From contig JALJCS010000038.1 in the NCBI GenBank assembly GCA_023055355.1, forward strand, positions 4,216,001 through 4,280,000: a DNA stretch of 64,000 nt, given 5' to 3'. The notes under the pieces were generated by a model. It was given only the letters and a program-made list of their open reading frames with translations, did not search any database and had not been told where the DNA came from. Below are positions 20,910-32,880 of this stretch, piece after piece. This stretch comes from Agelaius tricolor. Its lineage: Eukaryota; Chordata; Aves; Passeriformes; Icteridae. A program made the position numbers and the translations under genes. Position 1 is the first letter of the stretch. Every line of letters starts with the position of its first letter.

Positions 20910-22415
20910 ATTCCACAGCCCCTGATGTCTCCCAGCCCATTACCCTACTTGGGCATTGTCAGTGCTGCAGTGAGCCCCAGGCTGGAGCAGAGTCAGAGCT
21001 CCCAGAGCTCCTGGGCTCTATCACCTGCATCTTGGCACTTGGATTTCCTGCCTGTGAAGTGGTGAAACCACCACCCTGTCCCTGATAAGCTGAGGAGGCA
21101 TCACTCAGCCCTGAGTGCTTCTGTGGACACTTTTCTTCCTCTGACACGTTTTTCTTTCTGTAAATGTCAGTGCATAAAGAGCACAGGATTCCATTTGATT
21201 TGTGCTCCTGGTGTTTGGGACATAAAGAGCAACACTTGGGTGTCAGTACCATACACTGGAGGAAGTGACTCCCCCTAACTGTGTTCAACTCTAAAATTGA
21301 GATAACATAAAGAGATCTTCAAAACCCATTGGATGCCTCTGGAGATAAAATAGTTTGAAACAGTAATTACAGCTGTTCCTGGCATCTGACCATTATTTAC
21401 AGCTATTTGTGAATCTTCAAAATCAGACTCATTTTGCCTGAAAAAGTCAACTGAGAAATCTTCATTTTTTGTTGAAAAATTACTTGGGTGACTAATGACC
21501 CAGAAAAAGTCATGAAATGCAGCAGTTTGTGGTGATGACTGAGGATGGGCTGTTTTGTCCAGGGATTTTATCTACCATTTCCATCAGAAAGTGCACTGGG
21601 AAATGTTTTCTCTCAGTGCAGTGTCTCTCTGTGTTGCTGTTTGTTGTGCTGCTCCTGAGGTCACAGATCTCCCACTTTGCTGTGTCAGGGCATCCAATTT
21701 AGAGAAACCTCATCAGAACCAGTTTAAAGGTTCCACATGTCCCTGCCATGGCTGGCTTCATTTTGCATTAACTGGAAGTCCACTGCTGGTAATTTTGGCC
21801 AGCAGTGCCCCCTTTTCCCAGAGCTCATCTTTGCACTGCCCTTTTCCATGCTACCAGAGGTCACATTATTCCATGTCAGTAGATTTGTGGGAAAAGTCTG
21901 CCTTTTTCATTTATGGCCATGAGCTGCTGCTGCGGAGCTGGAACAAGCTGGGAACGTCCTCAGTGCTAAACTGTGAGATTGCATAATTATGGCTTACACA
22001 ACAGCACACACAGGCAAACAAACCAGGGACTGCTATGTGGGATGGAGCCTGTGTTGGACGGCTTTCAGCGCTCGTGTTCCCTGCAGAAGGAGTTCCTGCT
22101 CCTTAATTTAGTAACCATAGATCTGATTTTCACTTTTCTGGGGAAGGTGGGTGGGTTTGCTCTGAGTTTGGGGAATTTTTGCTTTCCCACTCTCCCTAGT
22201 GGCTGGGAAAGGTGGAGCCCACACGGTGCTTTCCATCGTGCCTGGCTCCATGAGGGAGTGGTTTTCCACCACAACAATTGGCAATTACGGTTCTTATTTT
22301 AAATAACATGAAAACAAAGCAGGCTGCTCCCACCCTGCACTCTGCAGATGGCCAGGGTTCTGAATCCTGCTGGAGTAATCACTGATACTAATTATAGAAT
22401 TCGGGGAAGACAGCA
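20910..22415 (+). other. Intronic sequence, no gene recognised
   Basis: Non-coding. A 143-codon + frame at 21555-21986 has no recognisable domain and no splice-bounded structure. Confidence 0.5.
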
Positions 22416-22510
22416 GGGCTGGACCAGGCTGGGCTGGGCTGGACTGGGCTGAGCTGGGCTGGGCTGGGCTGGGCCGGGCTGAGCTGGGCTGGGCTGGGCC
22501 AGGCTGAGCC
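22416..22510 (+). repeat. GGGCT pentanucleotide array, about 19 copies
   Basis: Seen: imperfect (GGGCT)n with GGACT, GAGCT, GGGCC and AGGCT variants over 95 bases. The frequent G-triplets spaced two bases apart on the + strand fit a G-quadruplex former. On the minus strand it reads as a Pro-Ala-Gln-Ser repeat in a chance ORF. Confidence 0.95.
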
Positions 22511-25500
22511 TTCCAGCATGAACTCCAAAGCAGCAAATCCCACTCATTTCTCCACTGTGATTTCTTCTCTTTGCTTTGTCTCTGTTTCCCTCCCCTTAGC
22601 TGCCTTTGCACTTCCAGCACAGGAATGTGTAGCAGCATCGTAGTAAGTGCCTGAATGGCTGGAAAATCCTTTCATGGCAAGGATGTGATTGTTACTTATT
22701 TATTTTATTTTTGGTTAATACGACTGGAATACAAATGGGGCTCTGGTGCCTAAGGGCCTTGCATTCTTCCAGTAATTCCTTATGACATGTGTCAGGTTCT
22801 GTTTTATTCAGGTGGGTGGTGTGATATTAAACAAGAAAGCAAGCTTGCATTTCTCTGCAGCTGTATTTATATGCACACTCCTGGCACAGAGCTGCTTATT
22901 AGGAGAATGTCATCTCCACACTGCCTGTACCTGAAACAGTCTGCAAATACCGTGTGGGCTTTAAGAGAAATCATCCTAAATCAATCAGATCTCCCAACAG
23001 CAGAGTGTCCTTCCTGCCTTATCCTTTGTCCAGGCAAAGATGAGGCTGCCAGAGAAGTTCCTTAAGCAATGCTGCAGCCCAAACAGTCATGTCTGAATGG
23101 AATATCGATTTTCTAATTGCTTTGCTGCTGTTAAATGAGTTGTTCTGGGGGAGCAGGGGGAAAGCAAACTCAGATGCGTGGCTGGCTGCCTTTGCTTTGG
23201 CTCTGCTGAACACACCCAGGGTGTTAATGTGGGAAATGCAGCAAAGGGAGGAAGGTGGAATCCTTTTCTTGTGTGGCACAGACATCAAGAGGGCAAATGA
23301 CACTCACCAGTGGGACAGGCTGATTCTCTCACAAAGCACAAACAGCCCTTTGGCTTCAGACACCCTGGCTGCAGCCAGGGACAGAACAAAATGCAAAGCA
23401 GAAGCATCTTATGCAACAGTCCCCAGGAGGGGGCTGCTGCTCTCCATCAGCCCAGCTCTGCCTGAGCTGCTCCTCACACACACCCAGGCTCCAGAGCAGC
23501 ATCTCAGCCTCCCTGGTGCCTGTCTGCTGCTTATGGATGTGGCCAGATGTGCCTGGTACAGCTGTGGAGGGATGAGCTGCTGGGAGAGGTCAGCCCTGTG
23601 GCCATGGAATCTCCACTAAACACAGGAGGGGCCACCTGGAGAAAAGAACTTCCCTGGGAAAGGGACAAAAACAAACTGGACCTCTCTGGCTTTTTTTTTT
23701 AAAGCCTCTGGTCAGGCATTTTGGAAAGTGAAATGCAGTCCCTGTAGTGAAATCTTTATCACAAAGAATCTTCCTGAGACAATAGAAACACTTATCAGCC
23801 ACATCTAACCAATAAATAATATTTCTTAATATAGTTTCAGAAAATGCAGCATATGTTTATGTGTTCAAACACATCCTCTTAGGAGAAAAATAGCTTCTTT
23901 ATTTTTCTGAAGATTAAAATGCCAAATCAACTAATTACTTTTCTTTGAAAACCTCTACCACATAAAACACACACACTCTCAGTGAACTAAATTGATTTAT
24001 ATTCCACCATTAATTCTTTAAAGCCCATAATTTGCAGAACAACAAAGCTGGTTGGAAAATGTGCCCTATTAAGGGACAAACAGCTTTCTGAGCAAGATGG
24101 AAATGTGTTGGCATGGAAAAGAAACGTGGGTGCAGCTGAGGCTGGGGCAGCCAGGGCTGTGCTGGGGCACAGCCAGGGACTCCAGGCAGCCCTGGGAGAG
24201 CCTCCTGAGCTGCTGTGCAAAATCCCTGCAAACTGAGGTGGGGATCAGCCTGGGGAGAGCGAGGTCCATCCATGTCCACCCAGCTGGGACAGTCACTGTC
24301 CTCCATGTAAACAGCTTTTCCCAAGCTTTTGGATGCTCTCCTGGTGTTCCTGCTCTTCAAGGCCATGTCTATAGTTTAACTAGGTGCCATGACCTTTCCC
24401 TTTGGGTGGGGTTTCTATTGGCTTAAGAATATCTGAAATTTCTCCTATGTCTCCGTTGGTCTTGTTTGCATTACCCATGGAAGGTTTTATTTATTTTTAT
24501 TGGAACAGTCTAGGAAACTGGAAATAAAATTATGTTTGGGTTCTTCCAGTAAATGCATCAGTGACTGGAATCAAGATCTTGGTAATGAAATTGAAATTTG
24601 TCTATTGCTGTTTTGGGGTAGTAATAGAATGACCCAGGTACAAACTGCTGTGGTTTGGCTGATGCTGTTACATGAGGGGTTGTCTGCCAGGAGGGCTTGG
24701 AGTGAGTGCATGGATTGGAAGTGGAACTGGGGGCTGAGAGGGTCCCACGTTTGCATTCTGCTCCTCCTTCCCCTGGATTTCAGGTGGGATCACAGGCTGC
24801 CTGCAAGGCTTGGGGCACTGCATGTTTTTTATGGAAACCTTCTGTTTGTTCCCTGAGATGGGAATCTGTCAGACACTGAATAAATGCAGGCAGAGCTGGC
24901 AGGGAGGTGTTACAGCACAGGAAACTGAAACACAGTCTTAAACAAATTAAAAAGATGGTAATTAACCAAATGAATTTCATCCTGGAGATAATCAGACGAA
25001 TATATTTAGAAGGAAAATAATCCCAATTCTCAGAAAACAGTAATTAAAATATACTCATTTTTGGGAATGGTTAACAAGCTAAATTGGAGGCAGCAAAGTC
25101 GGCTGGGCCCTGGTGGCTGCTCCTCGGGACGGTGTCTGACGAGGCCCTGGTGTGTGATCTGAGCACAGCCCTGGCAGCGCCACTCAGAGCTCAGGGAGCA
25201 GCTCTGCTGGGCAGGATGAGCTCCTGAGCTGCTGCAGGATGTGGAGCACAGGCAGGGCTGTTATCTGGGTCGCTGGCAGATAACAGAGCATGCATTTCAT
25301 AACCTGTGCTTCCGAGGTGTCAACAGGGGGAGGGGGAAGCATTTAAGGTGGATAATTGCCAGGTAAACAGGAGACAAGGTGGGGAGCTGCAGCATGCAGG
25401 CCCTGGGAATGCACCTGCCTGCACCCACTGTCAGTTGGAGCAGGCTGCCTGGAGAAGCAGGGAGAGCTGCCCAGCCCTGCCCAGCCCTGCCTGGAGGATG

Positions 25501-26329
25501 TGCTGGAGGAGCCAAGCAGCCAACAGGTCTCTTGTGCTTCCCAGGGGCACCAGAGGATCCCAGGGGGGTCCTGGGGAGCAGGGGAGGATGTCTGGGGTGT
25601 CCTGGCATGGGGACAGGGTTTGTTCCCTGGGGGTCTTGGTGCTTTCCTTTGGGGTGTGTGTGTGTCAGCTCAGCTGCTGCCTGTCAGCACCGGAGATGGG
25701 CATTGTGCCTGCAAAATATTGACCTGTTCCAGGACATTGAAAGCTACAGAGTTTGGGGGATTTTTGGCCTTTCTCATAGTTGGATCTGTTGAAGAGGAAG
25801 TGGTTAGACAGAGCACAGAAATGGAAAAATAATGCATTGGTTTCCCAGAGTAAATTGTTTTCAGGATTTAGTCCATGAAACACAGGGTTGAAACCTCTTT
25901 CTGGATGGGCAGATGAACCTTCTCTCCTCTACCAAATATGGATAAATACTGTTTTTTCTAGGAAACACCCAGCTGATCTGATCATAGTGATTGTGATTTG
26001 ACATCTGTGTGCACACACAATAATTACATTGATCTAATTTATTACTGAAACTGCCAGTAGGTGAATCGATGGTTGATGAGGAGCAGAGTGTTTGGGTATT
26101 CATTTCATTTTCTTATCAAAATGCCTGCAGAGAGGACAGATCATGCTGGGATCTCTGGAAACAGACCTCTCCAGGGTTCTGCAGTTTTTACCTGTCCAGT
26201 AAATGGACTGAGGGTGGAGAATGCCCCTCAAAGGAGCCCCATCCCCACAGGAGCCTGGACATTCCAAAGGGTGGCTGTGGGAAGGCAATTCCTGTCCCCA
26301 GTGTCTCAGATGGACTCAGCCCCATGAAA
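22511..26329 (+). other. Intronic sequence, no gene recognised
   Basis: Mixed non-coding sequence. The 23089-23619 (176-codon) and 25306-25832 frames overlap GC-rich stretches and lack recognisable domains. The 24950-25110 part is AT-rich with TAAT cores followed by a small CpG cluster (AAGTCGG, CCTCGGGACGG, GACGAGG). Nothing firm. Confidence 0.45.
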
Positions 26330-26650
26330 TAATCTGTTAAACAAGCTGCTCCTGGGACTATTAATGAACCTGAGATCCTTAAATTGCATATTAGTGGGTT
26401 TCTGTTGGATTAAGCCTTCTGCACATCACAATGCTCTTAACTAGAATTTATCTGCATGCCAGAAAAGGGCTAAAAGCTGAATTAGAAAGAAAATGTCAAT
26501 AGTAACCACATAAATTAGCATGCAGATTTATAATCTCTAATAATGGCTATTCTTTCAAAGAGTTTATCTATTTTTTGCCATCATCCAAACTTTAAATATT
26601 TAATTTTAAATTTATATTTTTGGTCTTGCACCATCTAAATTTACAGCTCT
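26330..26650 (+). promoter_or_regulatory. AT-rich candidate conserved non-coding element
   Basis: Seen: dense homeodomain and POU-like cores (ACTATTAATGAAC, AATTGCATATTAG, GAATTAGAAAG, AAATTAGCATGCAGATTTAT, CTCTAATAATGG, TTTAATTTTAAATTTA) over 320 bases with no CR1 or tandem repeat. Inferred from texture only. Confidence 0.35.
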
Positions 26651-27682
26651 GCCTAACAGCTCATCTGTTGAGGTGCTTCACTGTAGCCTTGTCTTGTCTA
26701 AAACAGAAGAGCCAGAGTTCTTGTCTGAAACAGAATTAGTGATGCAGAGGAACTGACTGTTGAAGATAATACTGGTGGTGGGAAATCAGTGTGAGAGCTT
26801 GGAAAAGAGGGCTGGGAATGACCCCATGGATACCAGGAAGCAACAAAACCTGTGCATCCCCCTCTCGAGCCGTCCCTGGAGCCATCAGAAACTGTGGGTG
26901 CCAAACAGCTCAAAAGTAACATTTAATGAATAGGAATTCTGTGCTCTTGAAATAAATAAATAGCCCCATTTTCCATCTGTTTCTGCAGCACACTGCCCCT
27001 CACAACCTCTTGTTAGAGAAGGACTCTTTCAGGTTGGTGTGTTTTCCTTCCCCAGCTAATTATGCTGGGTTGAAGTGGGTGCTCCTGATCCACCAGTGAC
27101 TGTCATTTAGGAAGTCAGAGTTGGGAGAGATGCAGAGTTTCATGGAACCCTTTGTGACCTTAGAATGTAGCAGACATTTTTCTTATTTTATTTTTTTTCT
27201 TAAGTTTGACTTCTTCAAAAGAAGACCTTGAGCCCTGCTCAGATTGAGCCAACTCTGTCTTGCAGTCATTAAAGATTCAGTAGCACCTTTTAAGTCCATG
27301 TTAGGAAATTCAGATTTTTCAATTTAGTCAAGCTGTGTCTCCTTTTCAAGTACAACACTGCTCAGTTTTGAAGGTCTTCCAGGATTTCCAGTGGCTTCTT
27401 GCAGAGCAAGAGCCAGAATGTGTTGTTTTAATCTCAAACCTCAGGACTGCCTGTGTTCCATGGCTGAGCTGCCTACAAAGGTAAAAATGTCACACAGGCT
27501 AAGGAGGAGTCCCCCAGGTGAGCAGGGAATTTCTGCTGTGCTGCTGGAGTCCTTGCTGAGCAGGGCTTGGTTATTTATCTCTTATTTATTTATTTCTGTG
27601 TTTGGAATTGGACCAGAAGCAGAAGTCTCTTCTCTCCGAGGGCTCATAGCTTTTAAATATTGAAGGTTGAACCTCCTCGTTG

Positions 27683-27708
27683 TGCTGAGCTAAACTGCTG
27701 AGCTAAAC
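27683..27708 (+). repeat. 13-bp tandem duplication
   Basis: Seen: TGCTGAGCTAAAC twice in direct succession, followed by a partial third (TGAG). A recent slippage-type duplication. Confidence 0.9.
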
Positions 27709-28210
27709 TGAGTGTACTTTGAAATCTGCTTCAAGGTCTGAACTTGGTTAAGTGGCCCTTTCTCTATTTAGTCTTAAGAGGAGGAAAACTCTAAGCCTCT
27801 GAGTGGATTCATAGTCACACTTTAATTAATCATATCTTTACAGCATGCTGCCAGCAATTGTGGGGAGGAAGGAGATGCCTCTAATCCAAATTCACAACAA
27901 CAGCAAAATAAATGCGCTGGAAATATCCCTGGCCAATAAACTGCCTCATCCTCTAAGAAATAACACTTCCCACAGCCCAAACACAGGAAAACTGATGGGA
28001 AGCAGATTTCTTCCACCCTCATCCCAGTGAAACAAGGCCTGTTAGTGAAGCAGGAGTGCCAGCAAACCCCTCTGTGTGACACTGCAAAGCTGCTGTTCCC
28101 CAGAGCTCAGCCCCTCAGACTTTTCCTTTCAGTCCTGCAGCTGCTCTTGGCTTCCTAATGTGCTCCAAAACATTGGAGATGGGATTTTTCTCCCTCTTTC
28201 CAAGTGGTTT

Positions 28211-28250
28211 CATTTAGTATCTATTAATGACATTTAGTATTTATTAATGA
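28211..28250 (+). repeat. 20-bp tandem duplication
   Basis: Seen: CATTTAGTATCTATTAATGA followed by CATTTAGTATTTATTAATGA, one mismatch. Each copy carries an ATTAAT core. Confidence 0.93.
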
Positions 28251-29920
28251 CATCCGGAGGACTGTGGATTGTGTTGTGGTGGCTGCAGCCAACTCCAGGG
28301 CTGGGTACAGGGCAGGGAATGAGTGCAGGAGCTGCACCCCTGGTCCCTCCCAGCTGCCCAGCTCCTGCCTGGGAGCAGCCCCTGCCCCTCCTGGAGGGGG
28401 ACAGTGCCCTGGGTGACACCAGGCAGCTCTGGCACAGCTGCACGAGGGGCAGCTTCGGGGCCTTTGTTCCCCAGGGGCCTTTGAAACTTGGATTTTGGGG
28501 CTGTATCTGAGAGATTAATCACACAAAGGTCTTTATGGGCTGCCACAAGCTGTGAGTCACCAAACTGAACATCCAGGTTGTTTGCAGCCTTCAAACACGT
28601 TGGTTCAGAGAAATCCACCTCAATGCTGTCCCTGGCTCCAGCCACAGCTCGGGGCACTTGCCCTGTGCAGCTTTTCCAGAACCTCCTCTGATTCACTCCA
28701 TGCTAATAACTTCCCCCACTTTCATAGGATTATTATATAACTTTGACTACTTTGAGTTTTCACTACTTAAAAGCCAGGACTTTATTTCTTTTCTTACTTC
28801 TATTTTTCCCCTTTCTGTGTAACAAAAATGTAGAAAAAAAGTCTTGAAATGGTGTCATTGAGTAGGTAGAGACAGAAAAAGCTTCCTGTATTTACAGTTA
28901 AAATAGCAAAAACAATATTTTAAGACTCTTTTCACCCAGTTTTGGAGATGAACATGCAAATCTCTGTCATAGTGAAATATGCATAGAGATGTTTTTAAAC
29001 TTTAGGTTACTATTATTATTGTTTCTTTCATCTTTGCTGGGGTGGGGTAACAGCAGTGTCACACTCGAGCCTGCTGTGTGTTTTCTCACACAGACAGTGA
29101 TTTTCTTCTGTGAATGGAACATAAGTTCTGCTTAACCCAGAGAGAACAACATGCTGAAAGACAAAACTGCTGCCATTCCTGCTGGGAACGTTTGTGCCAT
29201 GCAGGGAGCTGGGGGGCAGTGGGGGCTGGACCTGGCAGTGGAGACACATCTGAGCCTTTGGTGCCTGGGTGCAGGTCCCTGGGGCAGGGCAGAGGGGCAG
29301 CTGCTCCAAAGACTTCCTGGTATCTTTTCAGTGCTCCAGGCAGGAGGATTCTTCCCTCTTGCCCCCAAGAAAATGGTGTTTGATCTGATCCAGTTGCCTC
29401 TATTTGCCTTGTCCTGTGACGTTCTAGTTTAATGAGTTCAGAAACATCAGTAAATTTTAAATTAATTTCAAGTGCAGTTTGAAAACAGAGCTGTGACTCT
29501 CAGGTATATGGATACATGAAAGATCCATGTGACCTTTAGAGTATTTCCTTGCCTTTAAATTAACTTTGACTTGCATAAAAGTAAAGATTTTCTATGTGTT
29601 TTATTTTTGGGTTGAGGATGGATTTCATTTTGGGGGGTTTAAATCCTTTAAGCTATTTGCCATTGTCAGTTATGTTTTTTAATCAGTCTCCTTGTCTGAG
29701 GACTTCTTCCCATCTGATTTCCAGTGTCAGCTCCCATTAGAAATACAGAGCCTGGCACGTCTCACATTCCCTTGAACAGCTTTAGCTTAAATTTTTGGGG
29801 AATGCTGCATCCTGGTGCTGGGAGGGACTGCTGAGAGCAGACCAGATGCTTTTTAAAATGCTCCCTTTCTGGGTTTGTCCAGAGCAGATAAACTCACTGT
29901 CTGCAGAGGGAGAGTGTGGC

Positions 29921-30790
29921 CATGGAAGCAGAGAATCTGCCCCACATGGAAGCAGAGAATCTGTCCCCATGGAAGCAGAGAATCTGCCCCCATGGAAGGA
30001 GAGAATCTGCCCCCATGGAAGCAGAGGATCTGCCCCCCATGGAAACAGAGAATCTGCCCCCCATGGAAGCAGAGGATCTGCCCCCATGGAAGGAGAGAAT
30101 CTGCCCCCCATGGAAGCAGAGAATCTGTCCCCATGGAAGCAGAGAATCTGTCCCCATGGAAGCAGAGGATCTGCCCCCATGGAAGCACAGAATCTGCCCC
30201 CCATGGAAGGAGAGAATCTGCCCCCATGGAAGGAGAGAATCTGCCCCCCATGGAAGCAGAGACTCTGTCCCCATGGAAGGAGAGAATCTGTCCCCATGGA
30301 AGCAGAGGATCTGCCCCCATGGAAGCACAGGATCTGTCCCCCATGGAAGCACAGAATCTGTCCCCCATGGAAGGAGAGAATCTGCCCCCATGGAAGGAGA
30401 GAATCTGCCCCCCATGGAAGCAGAGAATCTGTCCCCATGGAAGGAGAGAATCTGCCCCCATGGAAGCAGAGGATCTGTCCCCCATGGAAGCAGAGAATCT
30501 GTCCCCCATGGAAGCAGAGGATCTGCCCCCATGGAAGCACAGAATCTGCCCCCCATGGAAGGAGAGAATCTGTCCCCATGGAAGGAGAGAATCTGTCCCC
30601 CATGGAAACACAGAATCTGCCCCTCATGGAAACAGAGGATCTGTCCCCCATGGAAGCAGAGAATCTGCCCCCATGGAAGCAGAGGATCTGCCCCCATGGA
30701 AGCACAGGATCTGTCCCCCATGGAAGCACAGAATCTGTCCCCATGGAAGGAGAGAATCTGCCCCCATGGAAACAGAGGATCTGCCCCCTG
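29921..30790 (+). repeat. 23-24-bp minisatellite, about 37 copies with higher-order structure
   Basis: Seen: about 37 units of ATGGAAGCAGAGAATCTGYCCCC, alternating between 23 and 24 bases through loss or gain of one C. Sub-types differ at the GCAGAGAA/GGAGAGAA/GCAGAGGA/GCACAGAA/GCACAGGA positions. The order GCAGAGGA-(GCACAGGA)-GCACAGAA-GGAGAGAA, usually with a second GGAGAGAA, recurs at units 11-14, 17-21, 26-29 and 33-36, so blocks of several units have duplicated together. All six frames are open (chance ORFs of 252-388 codons). Runs of four or five G recur on the minus strand. Not a gene: the frames shift with every 23-base unit. Confidence 0.97.
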
Positions 30791-31405
30791 GGCCCGAGGG
30801 GCTGGGACAGGGGGGTCACTGTGGGCTCTGAGCCCTGCCTGGGCCTGTGTGGCTCCACACAGCACAATTCCCATTCTCCTGCCTTTCCAGGGATTTGCCT
30901 CTTTGTTTCCTCAGAGCTGCTGGAGCACATTCCCACAATAGGTCAGGGTGTCCTTTACTGAGTTGTGCAAAAGAGTTGGGCAGGTAATAACAAAAATTTG
31001 GCCAGGATGCATCACTGGTGTTACTGAGGCAGTGCTGCTGGAGCTGCACCATTTTCCCCCTTCATTTTCTCCTATAGTTTTCTCCCAGTCAGTTGTCTCC
31101 CCTCCCATCCAGATGTAATTTTCTTTATACTTTTACCTGAGGCCAGCAAATGAAAACCTCCAGTTCTTCCTAGGGTAAGTGAAACTTCACAGTCCCTCAC
31201 CATGGAAACCAAATTAGTTCCCAGTGTTTAACTTGCCTCAAAGTCCAGGTGCTCTGTTTGCCTGTGATTTTTTGGGAGGGCTGCAGCCTAATGTGTCTCT
31301 CTATTGTGGCCAAAGTAGAAGGAGGCTGGCAGCATGGAGGGGAACCAAGCAGGCAGAAACATTGTTGTGAGGGGTGGCCAGGGCTGTGCCACAGTCAGCA
31401 GTGTG

Positions 31406-31440
31406 TAGATATAGAGATAGAGATAGATATAGATAGATTT
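31406..31440 (+). repeat. GATA-type microsatellite
   Basis: Seen: an imperfect run of TAGATA, TAGAGA and TAGATAGA hexamer and tetramer units over about 35 bases. Confidence 0.9.
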
Positions 31441-31788
31441 ATCATCAGGTTATTGATCCTGCTCTGTGCACAGAGCCTCCTCACAGCACACCAAGACACT
31501 CATACCTGCCTACAGGAAATCACAGCAGGGAGCAGCTCCCTGGCAGTGCTTTTGTCATTAACCTTGGAGTCTCTAATGTCATTTTAGCCCAACCAGTGGG
31601 TGACACCACAAATAACCAGCCCAGTCCATCCTGGGGTCTGTCCCCTGCCAGGGCAGGGGTGCAGCTCATCCCAGCATCCTCTGTTGTGAGGAGAGGGGCT
31701 GGTTCCCAGCACGGTGTGCTCCACCTGGCTGCCTCCTGCCCACTTAACAAATGGTGCTAATTGTCCAGCAGAGCCCCGGGAGCCAGGG

Positions 31789-31800
31789 TGCGCCTGCGCA
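31789..31800 (+). promoter_or_regulatory. NRF1-like palindromic site
   Basis: Seen: TGCGCCTGCGCA, one base from the NRF1 consensus TGCGCATGCGCA, in a small CpG cluster preceded by CCCCGGGAGCC. NRF1 sites usually mark promoters; no transcript structure is evident here. Confidence 0.3.
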
Positions 31801-32757
31801 GGGGAACTGCAGCCTCCATCTGTGCCCGTGTCCCCGTGCTCCAAGGAGCTGTCACTGGAGTCTGCTCTGAATAATTCAGGCTCTGAGCTGCAATTTGTAG
31901 CATAAAGGGAAATAGAAAGTGCCTGTGGCTGTGTGCAGTGGCAGTAACTCTTCCTCCCGGGGTTCCATGTCCTGGCAGAGCCCTCAGGAGTGAGCAGGAG
32001 CGGAGCCCCCAGCCCAGCTCTCAGCGCTGTCCCTGTGAGCACCTGCACACAAATGCTCCTGCTGGCAGCTCCCTCCTGCTCCTGCCTTTGCCCACGTTCT
32101 GGGCTTCCCCCCTCCCATGGGCCGTGTCATTCCAGGGGTGAACTCCTGCTGGAAGCAGCTGCAGGAATGTGAAAATGTGGCAGAATGGAGCTCAACTCAT
32201 TTTAGCTCCTCTCTGGGAAATTCTTTAACTTCTGTGCTTTCACCAACTTGCATTCAGTGCTGTGTAACCAAACCAGCCTGACACAATTGAGGCAGAGGGA
32301 AGGAAGATCTGGTGATTTCTGTTCACAGTCAGGGCTGAAGGACTGCAGAGCCCAATCTACCCCACCACGTCTTTTCCTTTCTTTGAATCCATGGATACCT
32401 GTCACAATATTTCTATGAGCAGTATTTCACTTCATTAGGTTGCATTGTTAACTGTGAAGGTCCTGTCACTTTTTATCTATTGTTGCCTGCCAAGTGTTTG
32501 AAACAATCAGAGGTAAATTATACAGCTCTTTCCTTAAGCAGCCACATGGCACTTTACTGAGGGGCACTGATTAACACAGAGAAGTTACAGGGTAAGGAAC
32601 AGGTTGAGGTTTTGCATCAGCAAAGGGATGGTGCCTCACTGCTTTACACCTGCCCTCCCCAGGGACACCTCCTGCTTGGGGTTTGGCTGCTTCTTGCTGC
32701 CCCTTCCCTCCCTCCAGCCCAGCCCTGCCCAAAACACCCATCCCTGCACAGTCCTGG

Positions 32758-32880
32758 AGCCACACAATGCTTTGGGCTGGAAGGAACCTTAAAGCTCACC
32801 CAGTCCCTGGGCAGGGAACCTTCCACGGTCCCAGGTTGCTCCAAGCCCCATCCAACCTGGCCTGGAACACCTGTGGAGGG
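32758..32880 (-). mobile_element. CR1 LINE 3' fragment, antisense orientation
   Basis: Seen on the + strand: CACACAATGCTTTGGGCTGG, AAGGAACCTTAAAGCTCACC, CAGTCCCTGGGCAGGGAACC, CAGGTTGCTCCAAGCCCCAT and CCAACCTGGCCTGGAACACC, the reverse complement of the CR1 3' UTR. It is the only clear antisense CR1 copy in the window. Confidence 0.92.

Larger units (their letters stand above)
26651..29920 (+). other. Intronic sequence, no gene recognised
   Basis: Non-coding. Contains two small tandem duplications (27683-27708 and 28211-28250) and background sequence. No island, CR1 piece or recognisable coding frame. Confidence 0.5.
30791..32757 (+). other. Intronic sequence, no gene recognised
   Basis: GC-mixed non-coding sequence with two small CpG clusters (31775-31805 and 31955-32035) and a GATA microsatellite. 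No recognisable coding exon. Confidence 0.5.

Noticed and set aside
23089..23619. 176-codon + strand ORF
   Set aside because: No recognisable domain, no island or splice signals; ordinary GC-mixed intron can give this length by chance in a 64-kb window.
29782..30961. ORFs of 318-388 codons on both strands
   Set aside because: They are all read from one minisatellite. The unit alternates between 23 and 24 bases, so the reading frame slides, and all six frames are open.
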